From CAYPIE01 sp964410665 (GTDB taxonomy: Bacteria; Planctomycetota; Planctomycetia; Gemmatales; Gemmataceae), in contig CAYPIE010000009.1 in the NCBI GenBank assembly GCA_964410665.1, positions 44,500 to 108,499 on the forward strand: a stretch of DNA of 64,000 bases, written 5' to 3'. A program made the translations under genes and the position numbers. Each line of letters begins with the position of its first letter. The first letter of the stretch is position 1. The notes beneath the pieces were generated by a model. The model did no database searches. It worked only from the letters and a program-made list of their open reading frames with translations, and was not told where the DNA came from. Positions 26,393 through 35,392 of the stretch are shown one piece after another.

Positions 26393-28318
26393 TCATGGTG
26401 CGAACTGTGACCCGACCACCTGCTTGAGGGCTTTCCCAGCACGGTCCTGCTCGCGACGATAGCGGCCGGGTGGCAGGTTAGCTTCAATCTGCGCCGCCAG
26501 CCGTTCGAGATGCAGGCGAAAACGGCGGCTATCGGCCTGAGCCGCTCGGCTTAATTCACCGGTCTCCTGATAGCGGCGGAGGTCAAGCTGGCGGCTCAAT
26601 TGGTCCAGCCGCTGAACTTGCTCTCGGATGGGGATACCCTCGGCCTTGGGTCCCTGCGTTTCGATGGCCTTGGACAGGGTGGCAAAGCCTGTGTCCAGCT
26701 CCTGAGCGATTTCCGCCGACGTCCCTAGCGCGGTAGAGGGGCTTGAATTCGCCCCGTACACCTGGCCACAGACTGCTGCTGCGTGCATGACGATGGGAAA
26801 GCCAGGATTTCGGGCATCGCCTGGATCTCCTTCAAGTAACACATCACGGAGCTCTTCGAGACGTTCGCGTAACTCACTGGCAGCAGCGGCTCCACCCTCG
26901 GGCAGACCTCCTGTGCGGATAAACACACCCACTTGGAGTTGTCGGGCGAGCAGATCCCACTGCTCGATTCGGCGGATGGCTTCCTGGCGTTGCATGGGAT
27001 CCCGGTCGGCAGCTGCTAGGGCGGTAAAGACATCCGCCTTGATCCGCCCCATTTGGCTAAACACCTGAGCTGGCGGCGGGTAGTAGATGTAGGCACCGGC
27101 CACGCTGAAGAGGATTAACCCGAGCAGGGCGACCAGCCCTAGCACGGGTCCGGGAACTGCCCGGTTCCACCATGGGGCAGCGGCATCCGTTGCTGCAGGC
27201 GACTGGGGTTGTCGGGTCAGCCAAGCATCCAGCGAATACCGCCTTACGAGGAAGCGGCTGATCACCCCTGCAAGGAGCAATAAACCCAGTGCCGCCAGGG
27301 CCACTGGTTCCATAATCTCCAGTGGTTGGCGCAGGGCCCGCTCAATGGCCTCGAGGGGCACCGATCCCACCGCAGGAAACGGGCTGGAGTAATCATCGAA
27401 TGCATGTGTATGTGTAATTTCGACCGCGGCTCGATACAGCGCCGGCTCGGCCAAATAGCCAAGCCCGATCACCAAAGTCACCAGGCCCATGCTCCAGGGG
27501 ACCAGACGCCAGTTCGCAAACGTGCGAAACACCCAGGCCAGTAATCCCAGGTTCATCCCGATGCCTAGCACGAACAAGACAAACGCCGCCCCTACCGAGT
27601 TGCCGTGATCAAACATTAATCCAAGTTTCATCATGCCAGCCAGCGGCGTATCGTAGGCCGGGAAGGCCACCCCGGTCATGATCAAGGGAGCCCATGGGTC
27701 GGCGTGGGACATCTCCGTCTGGAGCGATCCTTTGGACAACACTCCAGCGAGTAAACCGGATCCCAACGCTCCAATTCCCCAATAGAGCCAGAGCGAACTG
27801 GTTGCCAACCGAGCCATCTCCACAAAGACGGCGAGCAAGCGTTTGGGGCCCGGGGCGGGCATGGGTTCGTCGTAGGCGGTTTCGTTCTGGCCTGAAGCCG
27901 CTGGGGACCACATGTCCCAGAGCCAGCCCGCTAGCAACGATAGCAATAAGGAGCCCGAGGCAAAGCTAATGATCACAATCGGATCAGAGAGGGTGAGCCC
28001 ATACAGAAACGAGATGGGATTGAGGAGTGGTGCGGCCAGTATAAAGGCCAGAATCGTGCCGCCACGGACGCCACTACGACGCATGGCAACCGCCACCGGG
28101 ATGACGCCCAGTGAACAGACGGGCAGGAGCATCCCGAAGCCCCAGGCCCGACCGAGCCCACCCAAGCCCGAGCTACCAAACAAGCGACGCACGCCCTGTG
28201 CACCCATCATTCGGCGAAAAACGGCAGCTACGAGCAAGCCGCACACCAGGGTCGGTGATGCCTCGATCAGAGCTTGCCCGGAGCGGACCACCACGCTCCA
28301 GAATGCGGTTTCTGACAT
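26393..28318 (-). CDS. ArsP/DUF318-type permease with extra C-terminal helical domain
   Basis: A 641-residue membrane protein. Residues about 1-350 form a two-lobed permease of the ArsP_1 family: RSGQALIEASPTLVCGLLVAAVFRRMMG, PVCSLGVIPVAVAMRRSG and AAPLLNPISFLYGLTL are characteristic, and the LLNP turn and CS motif are conserved. A further helix near 380-405 is followed by about 230 residues of charged, helix-rich soluble sequence (from YYPPPAQVFSQMGRIKAD to the C-terminus) not usual in the family. Relatives export organoarsenicals or are uncharacterised. The ATG at 28316-28318 is preferred to the TTG at 28333. It is last in a four-gene operon, 21 bp after the MoxR stop. Confidence 0.8.
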   Translation of the reverse strand: MSETAFWSVVVRSGQALIEASPTLVCGLLVAAVFRRMMGAQGVRRLFGSSGLGGLGRAWGFGMLLPVCSLGVIPVAVAMRRSGVRGGTILAFILAAPLLNPISFLYGLTLSDPIVIISFASGSLLLSLLAGWLWDMWSPAASGQNETAYDEPMPAPGPKRLLAVFVEMARLATSSLWLYWGIGALGSGLLAGVLSKGSLQTEMSHADPWAPLIMTGVAFPAYDTPLAGMMKLGLMFDHGNSVGAAFVLFVLGIGMNLGLLAWVFRTFANWRLVPWSMGLVTLVIGLGYLAEPALYRAAVEITHTHAFDDYSSPFPAVGSVPLEAIERALRQPLEIMEPVALAALGLLLLAGVISRFLVRRYSLDAWLTRQPQSPAATDAAAPWWNRAVPGPVLGLVALLGLILFSVAGAYIYYPPPAQVFSQMGRIKADVFTALAAADRDPMQRQEAIRRIEQWDLLARQLQVGVFIRTGGLPEGGAAAASELRERLEELRDVLLEGDPGDARNPGFPIVMHAAAVCGQVYGANSSPSTALGTSAEIAQELDTGFATLSKAIETQGPKAEGIPIREQVQRLDQLSRQLDLRRYQETGELSRAAQADSRRFRLHLERLAAQIEANLPPGRYRREQDRAGKALKQVVGSQFAP

Positions 28319-28339
28319 GACAAACGGCTCCAAAATAGC

Positions 28340-29269
28340 CTAGCAAGGGACCGGGATCGCGGCCAGAATCGTGTCGACGATCGGCTTGGCCTCACTTGTT
28401 TCGAATCCAAGGCGAACTTCCAAGACCGGCAGGGCGACCATTTGAATGTCATCGGGCGTGACAAAGTTACGTCCTTGCAGATACGCCCACGCTTGGGCCA
28501 CGCGCTGCCAGGTTAATACCCCGCGTGGACTCAGTCCCCGGGGGACCTGTGGATGTTCGCGGGTGACCGCAGCAAGGTCGACCAGGTAGCCACGCACTAA
28601 CTCCGCCACGCCCACCGCGGCAACCTGTTGTTGCAACTGCACGAGTTGCTCGGGGGTAAGAACCGCTGGCTGTTCGCCATTCGCACTTACCTCACCCAGG
28701 GCATGGCCGAGCATGGCGATTTCATGGCTCCGCTCGGGGTAGCCGATGCGGAGCTTCATGGCAAAGCGATCGAGTTGCGCTTCGGGTAAGGGATAGGTGC
28801 CATGATGCTCGATGGGATTTTGCGTGGCAATCACGAGAAAACACTTGGACAGATCGTAATGCTGGGTATCGACGGTAACCTGGCGTTCGGCCATGGCCTC
28901 CAGCAGAGCGGACTGGGTGCGAGGGGTGGCCCGGTTGATCTCATCAGCGAGAAGGATGTCGGCGAACACCGGCCCGGGGAGGAATTCAAAGGCCCGGGTT
29001 TGTTGGTTAAACACATTAAACCCGGTGATGTCGGTGGGCAGAAGGTCTGGGGTACACTGCACGCGGGCATACTGGCCACCCACGGTCCGCGCCAGTGCCT
29101 TGGCGAGGGTAGTCTTGCCCAGCCCCGGCACATCTTCGATGAGCAGGTGACCGCGGGCCAACAGCCCGGCCAAGACCAACTCGATCACCGCAGATTTGCC
29201 ACGCAAGGCGGTGTTTAGCGGCGTCCGTAGCCGGTTCAGCAGGTCATCGGGCAAGGTGGTGGTGGTCAT
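28340..29269 (-). CDS. MoxR-family AAA+ ATPase
   Basis: A 309-residue AAA_3 ATPase. Walker A is GLGKTT (residues 49-54), Walker B is ILLADEINRA (about 107-116), sensor 1 is VIATQNPIEHHGTYPLPEAQLDRF, and a C-terminal lid follows. MoxR proteins act with von Willebrand or DUF58 partners as chaperones for maturation of other proteins. The ATG at 29267-29269 overlaps the transglutaminase-like stop by 4 bp (ATGA), which rules out the longer frame. A DUF58 gene and a transglutaminase-like gene precede it and a permease follows, all on the minus strand. Confidence 0.95.
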   Translation of the reverse strand: MTTTTLPDDLLNRLRTPLNTALRGKSAVIELVLAGLLARGHLLIEDVPGLGKTTLAKALARTVGGQYARVQCTPDLLPTDITGFNVFNQQTRAFEFLPGPVFADILLADEINRATPRTQSALLEAMAERQVTVDTQHYDLSKCFLVIATQNPIEHHGTYPLPEAQLDRFAMKLRIGYPERSHEIAMLGHALGEVSANGEQPAVLTPEQLVQLQQQVAAVGVAELVRGYLVDLAAVTREHPQVPRGLSPRGVLTWQRVAQAWAYLQGRNFVTPDDIQMVALPVLEVRLGFETSEAKPIVDTILAAIPVPC

Positions 29270-31596
29270 GATGCACAGCTCAACGTCAGGGGCGGTAACT
29301 GGCAGAAACGCCGCCAGGGCCAAGCCCGTAATGTCGCCGCACAGATCGCCTGGCTGGTGCCAGCAGATGGATCGATACCACCGGGGGCGTAACTTGCCCA
29401 GGTCAACATCTCCGAAAACTGGCCAAGCATCTGTTGGGTGTCGGGAGGACTGTGAACCCTCAGCTGATCGAGCCAGGCTCGGGGTGTCATGCCATCGGGC
29501 CGGGCGCGTCCTGCCCAACGGGAGCGCTGCTCGAGTAGCCGCATCGCGGCACGAATCCGCTCCCGCTCCTGCGCATGATTCCAGTTCCAGTAGCAAACAT
29601 GCAGCGCATCCCACAGGTCACGCCGCCAGACGACTCCGACTCCCAATAGCACAACGCAAATCCCAAGCACCAGGGCATGGTGAAGCGCCGATCGGGCAAG
29701 CACTCGCAGTCCCGACAGCAGGCGTTCCCAGAAGCTCAACGGTGGCTTGCGTACGGCATATCCTGGGGTGGACTCGACCGGGACCCAGATCCCACCAGGA
29801 AGCTGGACTTCGGCCCAAAAGTGCAAGTCATCGCGCGTGACCGGGGTGTGATCGGTCGCCGGGTCGTAGTCTTCGGGGGCGGCGTAGAACCCACTGACGA
29901 GCCGCGCCGAATAACCCAGGTGGCGTAGCAACACCGCGGCGGAGGAGGCAAACAGATAGTCCGGCCCACGCCGGCTCCGTAGCAAGAAGTGGGCGACGGT
30001 GTTGGTACACTCCTCGGGAACGGTGTAGGCGTTGTCAAACTGATAGGTGGTTTGCAGACGCTTTCGGATGGCTTCGATTTGTGGCCAGCCAGTCGGGACG
30101 TGTTTGGTCCAGGCCTGGGCCAGGGTCGCGAGTTCTGCGGTATGGGCGGGCTTTGGCAGCTGATGATGGGGGCCAAGACGTTGGCTGTTGGGTCGGAAGG
30201 AAAGCTGGTCGAGCCGTTGGGGATCCAAACAGGCAGCCTCTGTGTGGATCGTGATGCCATCGGGCAGATCACGGATCATGCGCACAATCTCCGGCTGGGC
30301 CCAACGGAAGAAGTCTGGCTTGTTGACATAACGAATGTAGAAACGATGTAGCAAGGTCGGCGTTGGCACCAAGGTCCCTTTTGGTTCGACGATTTTGAAC
30401 TGATGGGCTTCCACATCGCTCAAGTAGTCCACTGGCATCTGGCGGAGGATCCGCAGCCAGTCGCCAGGTGGATCCGGTCGGGGCAGACAGTCGCAGACGA
30501 GGAACGTACCTTCTTGCCAGGAGATCCCGTCGAACTGATCGTAAGCAGCCACCCGAATGTGTACTGGGGTGCGGCCTTGAACCTCGAATATGGCGCGGGC
30601 CGTCTGATCACGGGGCCGGCGCGGCTGGGCGGGGCGTTGTCGGGCGGTACTCATGGCCCGATCTGGGCGGCGGTTGCGCGCTGCCTGTTCGGGATCGCGA
30701 GTCTCCGAGCGGGCGGACAGGGCAACCGAGCGCTGTTGGTCCTGGGGTCGAAAAGGCTCGCCCAACAGATCGGAAAACATGTCGTACAGACTTGGTAAGG
30801 GTGAGTCGAGAAAGAGATCCGTCTCGACGAAACCCGTGCTGGTTGGGTTATTCCCAGCCGCTTCGGCGTCCCCATCATTGACGCCCCCACGCGAAAAAGG
30901 GTCAAATTCGCCGGTCCCGCCCGAGGTCGGCAGCCATTCTCCGAGTGGGGCGAGCAGTTGATTGGGTGCGAACGCCCAGCAGGCAGCCGATCCGGCGAAC
31001 AACACAAGCGCGAGCAGGCCGATCAGCCAAGGATAGCGACGGGGTAAGGCAAGCCTGCCGGTCCGAGGCCGCTCCAATCGGGTGAGCGGGGCGAACGTTC
31101 CGAGCGAGGACCAGTAACGCCAGCCGAGCGCAAATACTCCGGTGACGGCATACAACCCGAGGACCACCAGGAGTCCTGGACGGCTGCCCAAACACATGGC
31201 AAACAACAGTAAAAACACGCTGGTGATGCCAGCCAGCTGCCACCAGCGGGGACGCCCCGGCGTGACTGCTAGGGCAATACCGGCGTTGCGTAACGCCAGG
31301 ATGCCCAGGACTTCGTTCGGCAAGCCGATCCCCCTCCACTCGCGATCGATCGGCTCCAGGAACCAGGGTAGCAATACGAACATCCAGAGCAGGATAGTGC
31401 CACGAAGGCCCAACGGCGGTTGCTTGGGCAGGAGCCTGCTCAAGAACAGTCCCAAGCCTAGCACCCCGCAGGTGGGCAACAGGCTACGCCAGATGGAGGT
31501 ACCCGCGGGTAGAAGACTCAGTTCCAAGCCCAGGCTGGCCATACCGATCAACCCGATCATCCACGCCTGGTTGCCACGAGCGGTACTATGCACCAC
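29266..31596 (-). CDS. transglutaminase-like membrane protein lacking the catalytic cysteine
   Basis: A 776-residue protein with several N-terminal membrane helices (about residues 10-260, DUF3488/TgpA-like), a large extracytoplasmic segment, a transglutaminase-core domain (about 500-615), one more membrane helix (near 640) and a cytoplasmic tail. The core's usual G-x-C-x-x-F-A is GPDYLFA, so the nucleophile position is Asp546. The His is present (HFWAEV, His592) and the usual Asp is Glu608 in VESTP. Cross-linking chemistry is therefore unlikely; a binding or structural role is inferred. The start is a GTG at 31594-31596 with AAAGGAG seven bases upstream. It overlaps the DUF58 gene by 11 bp and the MoxR gene by 4 bp. 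Confidence 0.88.
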   Translation of the reverse strand: MVHSTARGNQAWMIGLIGMASLGLELSLLPAGTSIWRSLLPTCGVLGLGLFLSRLLPKQPPLGLRGTILLWMFVLLPWFLEPIDREWRGIGLPNEVLGILALRNAGIALAVTPGRPRWWQLAGITSVFLLLFAMCLGSRPGLLVVLGLYAVTGVFALGWRYWSSLGTFAPLTRLERPRTGRLALPRRYPWLIGLLALVLFAGSAACWAFAPNQLLAPLGEWLPTSGGTGEFDPFSRGGVNDGDAEAAGNNPTSTGFVETDLFLDSPLPSLYDMFSDLLGEPFRPQDQQRSVALSARSETRDPEQAARNRRPDRAMSTARQRPAQPRRPRDQTARAIFEVQGRTPVHIRVAAYDQFDGISWQEGTFLVCDCLPRPDPPGDWLRILRQMPVDYLSDVEAHQFKIVEPKGTLVPTPTLLHRFYIRYVNKPDFFRWAQPEIVRMIRDLPDGITIHTEAACLDPQRLDQLSFRPNSQRLGPHHQLPKPAHTAELATLAQAWTKHVPTGWPQIEAIRKRLQTTYQFDNAYTVPEECTNTVAHFLLRSRRGPDYLFASSAAVLLRHLGYSARLVSGFYAAPEDYDPATDHTPVTRDDLHFWAEVQLPGGIWVPVESTPGYAVRKPPLSFWERLLSGLRVLARSALHHALVLGICVVLLGVGVVWRRDLWDALHVCYWNWNHAQERERIRAAMRLLEQRSRWAGRARPDGMTPRAWLDQLRVHSPPDTQQMLGQFSEMLTWASYAPGGIDPSAGTSQAICAATLRAWPWRRFCQLPPLTLSCAS

Positions 31597-32767
31597 GGCG
31601 GGTCTCCTTTCGTGGATTCCTCAGGCGGGCGGGAATTTCCTCGATCGTCTCGAAATCGAGCCAGTGTCTTGGTGATAGCCCTGCTGAGGAGGTCGCCCCC
31701 CGATCAAAGGCGCAAGAATGCAGCACTACCCAATGAGCGTCCTCAGGCCAGCCCAGTGGTTCGGTGGCTCGATCGGTGGTGACGACTACACAAGCGTGCG
31801 CTACGCCACGCCAGGCTTCGGCTCGCCGAGGTCGTGCATCTGGCTGGTAGCAGGCCAGCGCATCGAGGTACTGCCTCACCCCAGCATGACCCGGGCCAAG
31901 CGGAACCGGACGATCCCCGAGCAGCAAGTCCACCGCTACACCTTGACGCTGCCATCCACAGGCCAGGCTGGCGGCCACGCGGATGGCCCATTCCAGACTG
32001 GCATCGCTGCCGTGGCCGACATGATGGTCTGGGCAGGTATCCAGTACCAAACGAACCGTAGGTTGGGCCAGCACTTGCAAGTCTTGGACAATCAAGCGCT
32101 CCTGACGTGCGGTCTGCGCCCAATGAATACGCCGCGGCGAATCGCCACGACGGTAGGGACGAACCCCCTGACTCTCCCCTTGGTGACCACTGCGTGCCCG
32201 CGGCACATTACCGACAAGCCCCTGGCCATCCATAAACTCCGGACAGGCCGCAACCGGATAGATTCGCGGCCAAACGATCAAGGGACTGGAACAAGCGAGC
32301 TCGCGTTGGGCGTGCCAGAGGCCAAAGGGAAACCCGGTGACGAGGCGGAACGGTCGACGGGGATAGCGGCCACGACATCCCGGTGTCCATTTCCAGGTGG
32401 CTTGCACGGCACGCCACCCTGGGACCATCCGCAAACTCAGGCATGGTTCCGCCTGAGCAGAATCCACGTCGATGAGTGAAACACCCCAAGCCGGCAACGG
32501 CAGCCGGTTGACCAGAAGCAAGCGTACTTCGATCGGCTCTCCCTCACGGCAGCGCTCGACCGTGTACTGAAGCTCCGCAGCCAAACTTCGCACGCTCAGC
32601 CAAGGCCACACGAAACCAACCAGCAATGCGACCAGCAGCAGTGCGGCCAGCAGCAGACCCAGCGGGGCCAAAAACAGCCCGCACAACAAGGCCGCAAGGC
32701 CAGCCCCTGCTAAACTACTCGCGGGGGACTCTAGGATGCGCTTCCAGCCTGACCAACGGAGGTCCAT
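31586..32767 (-). CDS. DUF58-domain membrane protein
   Basis: A 393-residue protein with two N-terminal membrane helices (about residues 18-60) followed by a beta-rich segment and the DUF58 core. The hallmark VRPYRRGDSPRRIHW is at about 204-218, followed by WAQTARQERLIVQDL and a vWA-like TVRLVLDTCPDHH segment. DUF58 proteins pair with MoxR ATPases. It is first in the operon with the transglutaminase-like protein, MoxR and the permease, overlapping the next gene by 11 bp. The ATG at 32765-32767 is the natural start. The promoter probably lies in 32768-32948, an AT-rich spacer after the GNAT gene. Confidence 0.92.
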   Translation of the reverse strand: MDLRWSGWKRILESPASSLAGAGLAALLCGLFLAPLGLLLAALLLVALLVGFVWPWLSVRSLAAELQYTVERCREGEPIEVRLLLVNRLPLPAWGVSLIDVDSAQAEPCLSLRMVPGWRAVQATWKWTPGCRGRYPRRPFRLVTGFPFGLWHAQRELACSSPLIVWPRIYPVAACPEFMDGQGLVGNVPRARSGHQGESQGVRPYRRGDSPRRIHWAQTARQERLIVQDLQVLAQPTVRLVLDTCPDHHVGHGSDASLEWAIRVAASLACGWQRQGVAVDLLLGDRPVPLGPGHAGVRQYLDALACYQPDARPRRAEAWRGVAHACVVVTTDRATEPLGWPEDAHWVVLHSCAFDRGATSSAGLSPRHWLDFETIEEIPARLRNPRKETRRGA

Positions 32768-32948
32768 GGGTACGTCGAACCTGCCAATTTTCTTTACTTT
32801 GTTTTACTGACTTAAAGTATACGAAGTACGTATGACAGAGCAATACGAATGGTGATCGCCGTGAGCGATGCCAACATCGTTGGGAAGCCGCAGGGAGTTG
32901 AAATGGTGCGTGAAGGTTTGGCCTGATACGGAAGCAATGGGCGGGGAC

Positions 32949-33938
32949 TTAGCCGCGGAGGTTTTCGATCGGGACGGTATCACCGGAGTCGTCTTTGCGA
33001 TAGGTCCGGCCTACATCCACGGTTTGAAAGCCAAGCGAGCGAAACAAGCTGACTGCCGCGGCGTTCCGTTCTGGGACCTGGGTTTCGACCAAGCCGACGA
33101 ACTCTTCCTGGAGGGTTTTCAGCGTTTGGGCGATGAGGAACTTGCCGACCCCGTGGCCCTGACGGTCGGGCCGAACCTGGACGTCCAGGATGCCGACGGG
33201 AACGGCGTTCCAGCGGCTGTTATAGCCCTCCATCTCCCAGACCAAACAGCGGGCGACTGGGATGTTGGTCCGGCGTTCCACCAGGCGAAATTCTCGGGGT
33301 TCTACCCAACTCATCACACACTGTTGCCACCAGGAGCCCAAAGGGCCGAACAGCAACGATTGCAATTCCAGATTCCGGCGAAGATGCCCAAAGCGGTTGT
33401 CCACGACATTGATCGGCGTGTGGAGCTGCCGTTGGAACACCAAGGTCGTACTCAGTCCGAGATAGCCATGGGATTCCAAAAAGGGGGCCGCGGCGAAGTC
33501 ACTATTGAGAAAGCCTGGGGAGTTGCTGCCGCCGTAGAGACCAAAGCCATAGGGACTATGGGGTGCCAAGCCACCCGCATACAGCAAGCGAGCGCCGTGG
33601 TGGAGTAGATACCCTTCGGCTCGAAACAGCAGTTCCGAGCCGATCCCTTGCTCCTGGTAGCTGGGATGAACGACGATGAAACACGTGACGCCGATCCGGC
33701 GATTGAGTCCGGTCTCCGCTTCATTGGCAGCAAATCCGGCCAGTGAAAAGCCAACCGGGTGGCGATTGACCACGGCGATGGTCAGAGCATCAGGATGGAA
33801 ATAGGGCTTACAGAACAGATAGCGTTCCAGTAAGGCCGCGTTTCGCAGGGGATAAGCGCCACGCTGACTCATCGCGGCGTTCCAGATCTCCGCCAACGCG
33901 GGGGGGTCCTGATTGCGGAAGCGACGATACTGAATCAC
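32949..33938 (-). CDS. tandem GNAT acetyltransferase
   Basis: A 329-residue protein with two GNAT domains. The first (about residues 1-150) has an acetyl-CoA pyrophosphate loop in HPSYQEQGIGSELLFRAE. The second (about 175-310) has one in VRPDRQGHGVGKFLIAQ, followed by VPERNAAAVSLFRSLGF. The layout resembles mycothiol-synthase-type tandem GNATs, but the substrate is unknown. The start is the GTG at 33936-33938, with GGGGAG six bases upstream; the longer frame has no such signal. It stands alone, with the DUF58 operon downstream on the same strand 181 bp away. Confidence 0.85.
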   Translation of the reverse strand: MIQYRRFRNQDPPALAEIWNAAMSQRGAYPLRNAALLERYLFCKPYFHPDALTIAVVNRHPVGFSLAGFAANEAETGLNRRIGVTCFIVVHPSYQEQGIGSELLFRAEGYLLHHGARLLYAGGLAPHSPYGFGLYGGSNSPGFLNSDFAAAPFLESHGYLGLSTTLVFQRQLHTPINVVDNRFGHLRRNLELQSLLFGPLGSWWQQCVMSWVEPREFRLVERRTNIPVARCLVWEMEGYNSRWNAVPVGILDVQVRPDRQGHGVGKFLIAQTLKTLQEEFVGLVETQVPERNAAAVSLFRSLGFQTVDVGRTYRKDDSGDTVPIENLRG

Positions 33939-34150
33939 GCGGTTCTCCCCCGGTCGACCCCATGTGGGGCAAGAACCTGGACCCAAGGACCAGTGTAGCT
34001 GGGGCAAAAACCTACCATAATATTGCGGAAGTCTTCGCGTCCTCTTCCCGAGAGCACAAATTCATTATTATAAGTAAAGCAAATCGCCGTTCAAGGTTCC
34101 CTCTTTGAGGGTTAGTTTAGCTTATTGAGTTGATCAACCGCGAGGAATTG

Positions 34151-35380
34151 ATGCACAGCTGGATTGTCCGAGTCGCTAGCATACCGATGCTGTTGGTAGG
34201 ACTTGTGGCTGCCGATTGGCCAGGCTTTCTCGGGCCAAAGCGGAATGGCATTGCCCAGGAAAGCGAACTCGCTGTCGACTGGCCCTCGGAGGGCCCCAAG
34301 GTGGTGTGGCGACGTTCGGTCGGGGAAGGCTTTAGCGGGCCGGTGATTGCCGATGACCAGCTCATTCTATTTCATCGTCAGGGCCGTGAGGAAATGGTCG
34401 AAGCGCTGGACCCAGCGACGGGTCAAAGCCGCTGGAAGTTTCGCTATTCGACAAAGTACATCGATTCGTTTGGTTTCGATGAGGGGCCACGTGCCACGCC
34501 CCTGATCGCCAACGGGCGGATTTACACGCTAGGGGCGGCTGGCGATCTGCATGCGCTCGAAGCCAAAACCGGCAAAAAACTCTGGGCACACAACATCCTC
34601 CGTGATTATCAAGTGGACAAAGGTTTTTTCGGCGTCGGCAGTTCGCCGCTATGTGTCGACAATCGCTTGTTGATGAATGTGGGTGGCAAAGGGGCAGGGA
34701 TTGTTGCCTTGGATGCCCGCACGGGCAAAGAACTTTGGAAGGCCACCGAGGATGCTGCGAGCTATGCTTCCCCGGTGCTGGCCACGATCCAGGGTAAGCA
34801 ATCCGCGGTGTTTCTTACCCGACGTGGGTTGGTGGTTCTTGACCCTGCAACCGGCCAAGTGCACTACCAACGCCGCTGGCGGCCACGAACTCGCACCTCG
34901 GTCAGTGCAGCGACACCGCTGGTTCGAGATGATCGGGTGTTTCTTTCAGTTGCCTACCAGACCGGGGCGATCCTGTTACAAGTCGGCGAGAAGGACGTCA
35001 CCCCGGTCTGGGAGAGCGACGCTGTGATGACCAACCACTACAATACGCCCGTGCTGCACAAGGGCCATCTGTATGGCATCCATGGCCGCCAGGAAGCAGG
35101 GGCGGAACTGGCCTGCGTCGACTGGAATACCGGAGCACGCCTGTGGGCCCAGCCAGGCTTCGGTTGTGCCACTCTGGTCAAGGTTGGCGACCAGTTCCTG
35201 GCCCTGACCGAGCAGGGCGAACTCGTGGTGTTTACAGCAACCCCAGAAGCGTATCGCGAACGAGCTCGTGCACCGATCCTATCGACCACGACACGGGCCG
35301 CGTTTGCTTTCAGCGATGGCCAGGTGTATGCCCGCGACGCCAAACAGCTCATTCGGGTCAATTTACGGAAAAAGCGCTGA
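34151..35380 (+). CDS. exported PQQ-type beta-propeller protein
   Basis: A 409-residue protein with a signal peptide (residues 1-21) and an eight-bladed propeller of the PQQ-repeat class. Blades repeat patterns such as LDPATGQSRWKFRY, LDARTGKELWKATED and VDWNTGARLWAQPGFG. The first strand DWPGFLGPKRNG is typical of planctomycete outer-surface propellers. Such proteins are usually scaffolds rather than quinone dehydrogenases; the active-site residues of PQQ enzymes are not evident. The ATG at 34151 has GAGG five bases upstream, better than the TTG at 34130. The stop is 12 bp from the convergent symporter. Confidence 0.88.
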   Translation: MHSWIVRVASIPMLLVGLVAADWPGFLGPKRNGIAQESELAVDWPSEGPKVVWRRSVGEGFSGPVIADDQLILFHRQGREEMVEALDPATGQSRWKFRYSTKYIDSFGFDEGPRATPLIANGRIYTLGAAGDLHALEAKTGKKLWAHNILRDYQVDKGFFGVGSSPLCVDNRLLMNVGGKGAGIVALDARTGKELWKATEDAASYASPVLATIQGKQSAVFLTRRGLVVLDPATGQVHYQRRWRPRTRTSVSAATPLVRDDRVFLSVAYQTGAILLQVGEKDVTPVWESDAVMTNHYNTPVLHKGHLYGIHGRQEAGAELACVDWNTGARLWAQPGFGCATLVKVGDQFLALTEQGELVVFTATPEAYRERARAPILSTTTRAAFAFSDGQVYARDAKQLIRVNLRKKR

Positions 35381-35392
35381 ACGCTAGCAACC

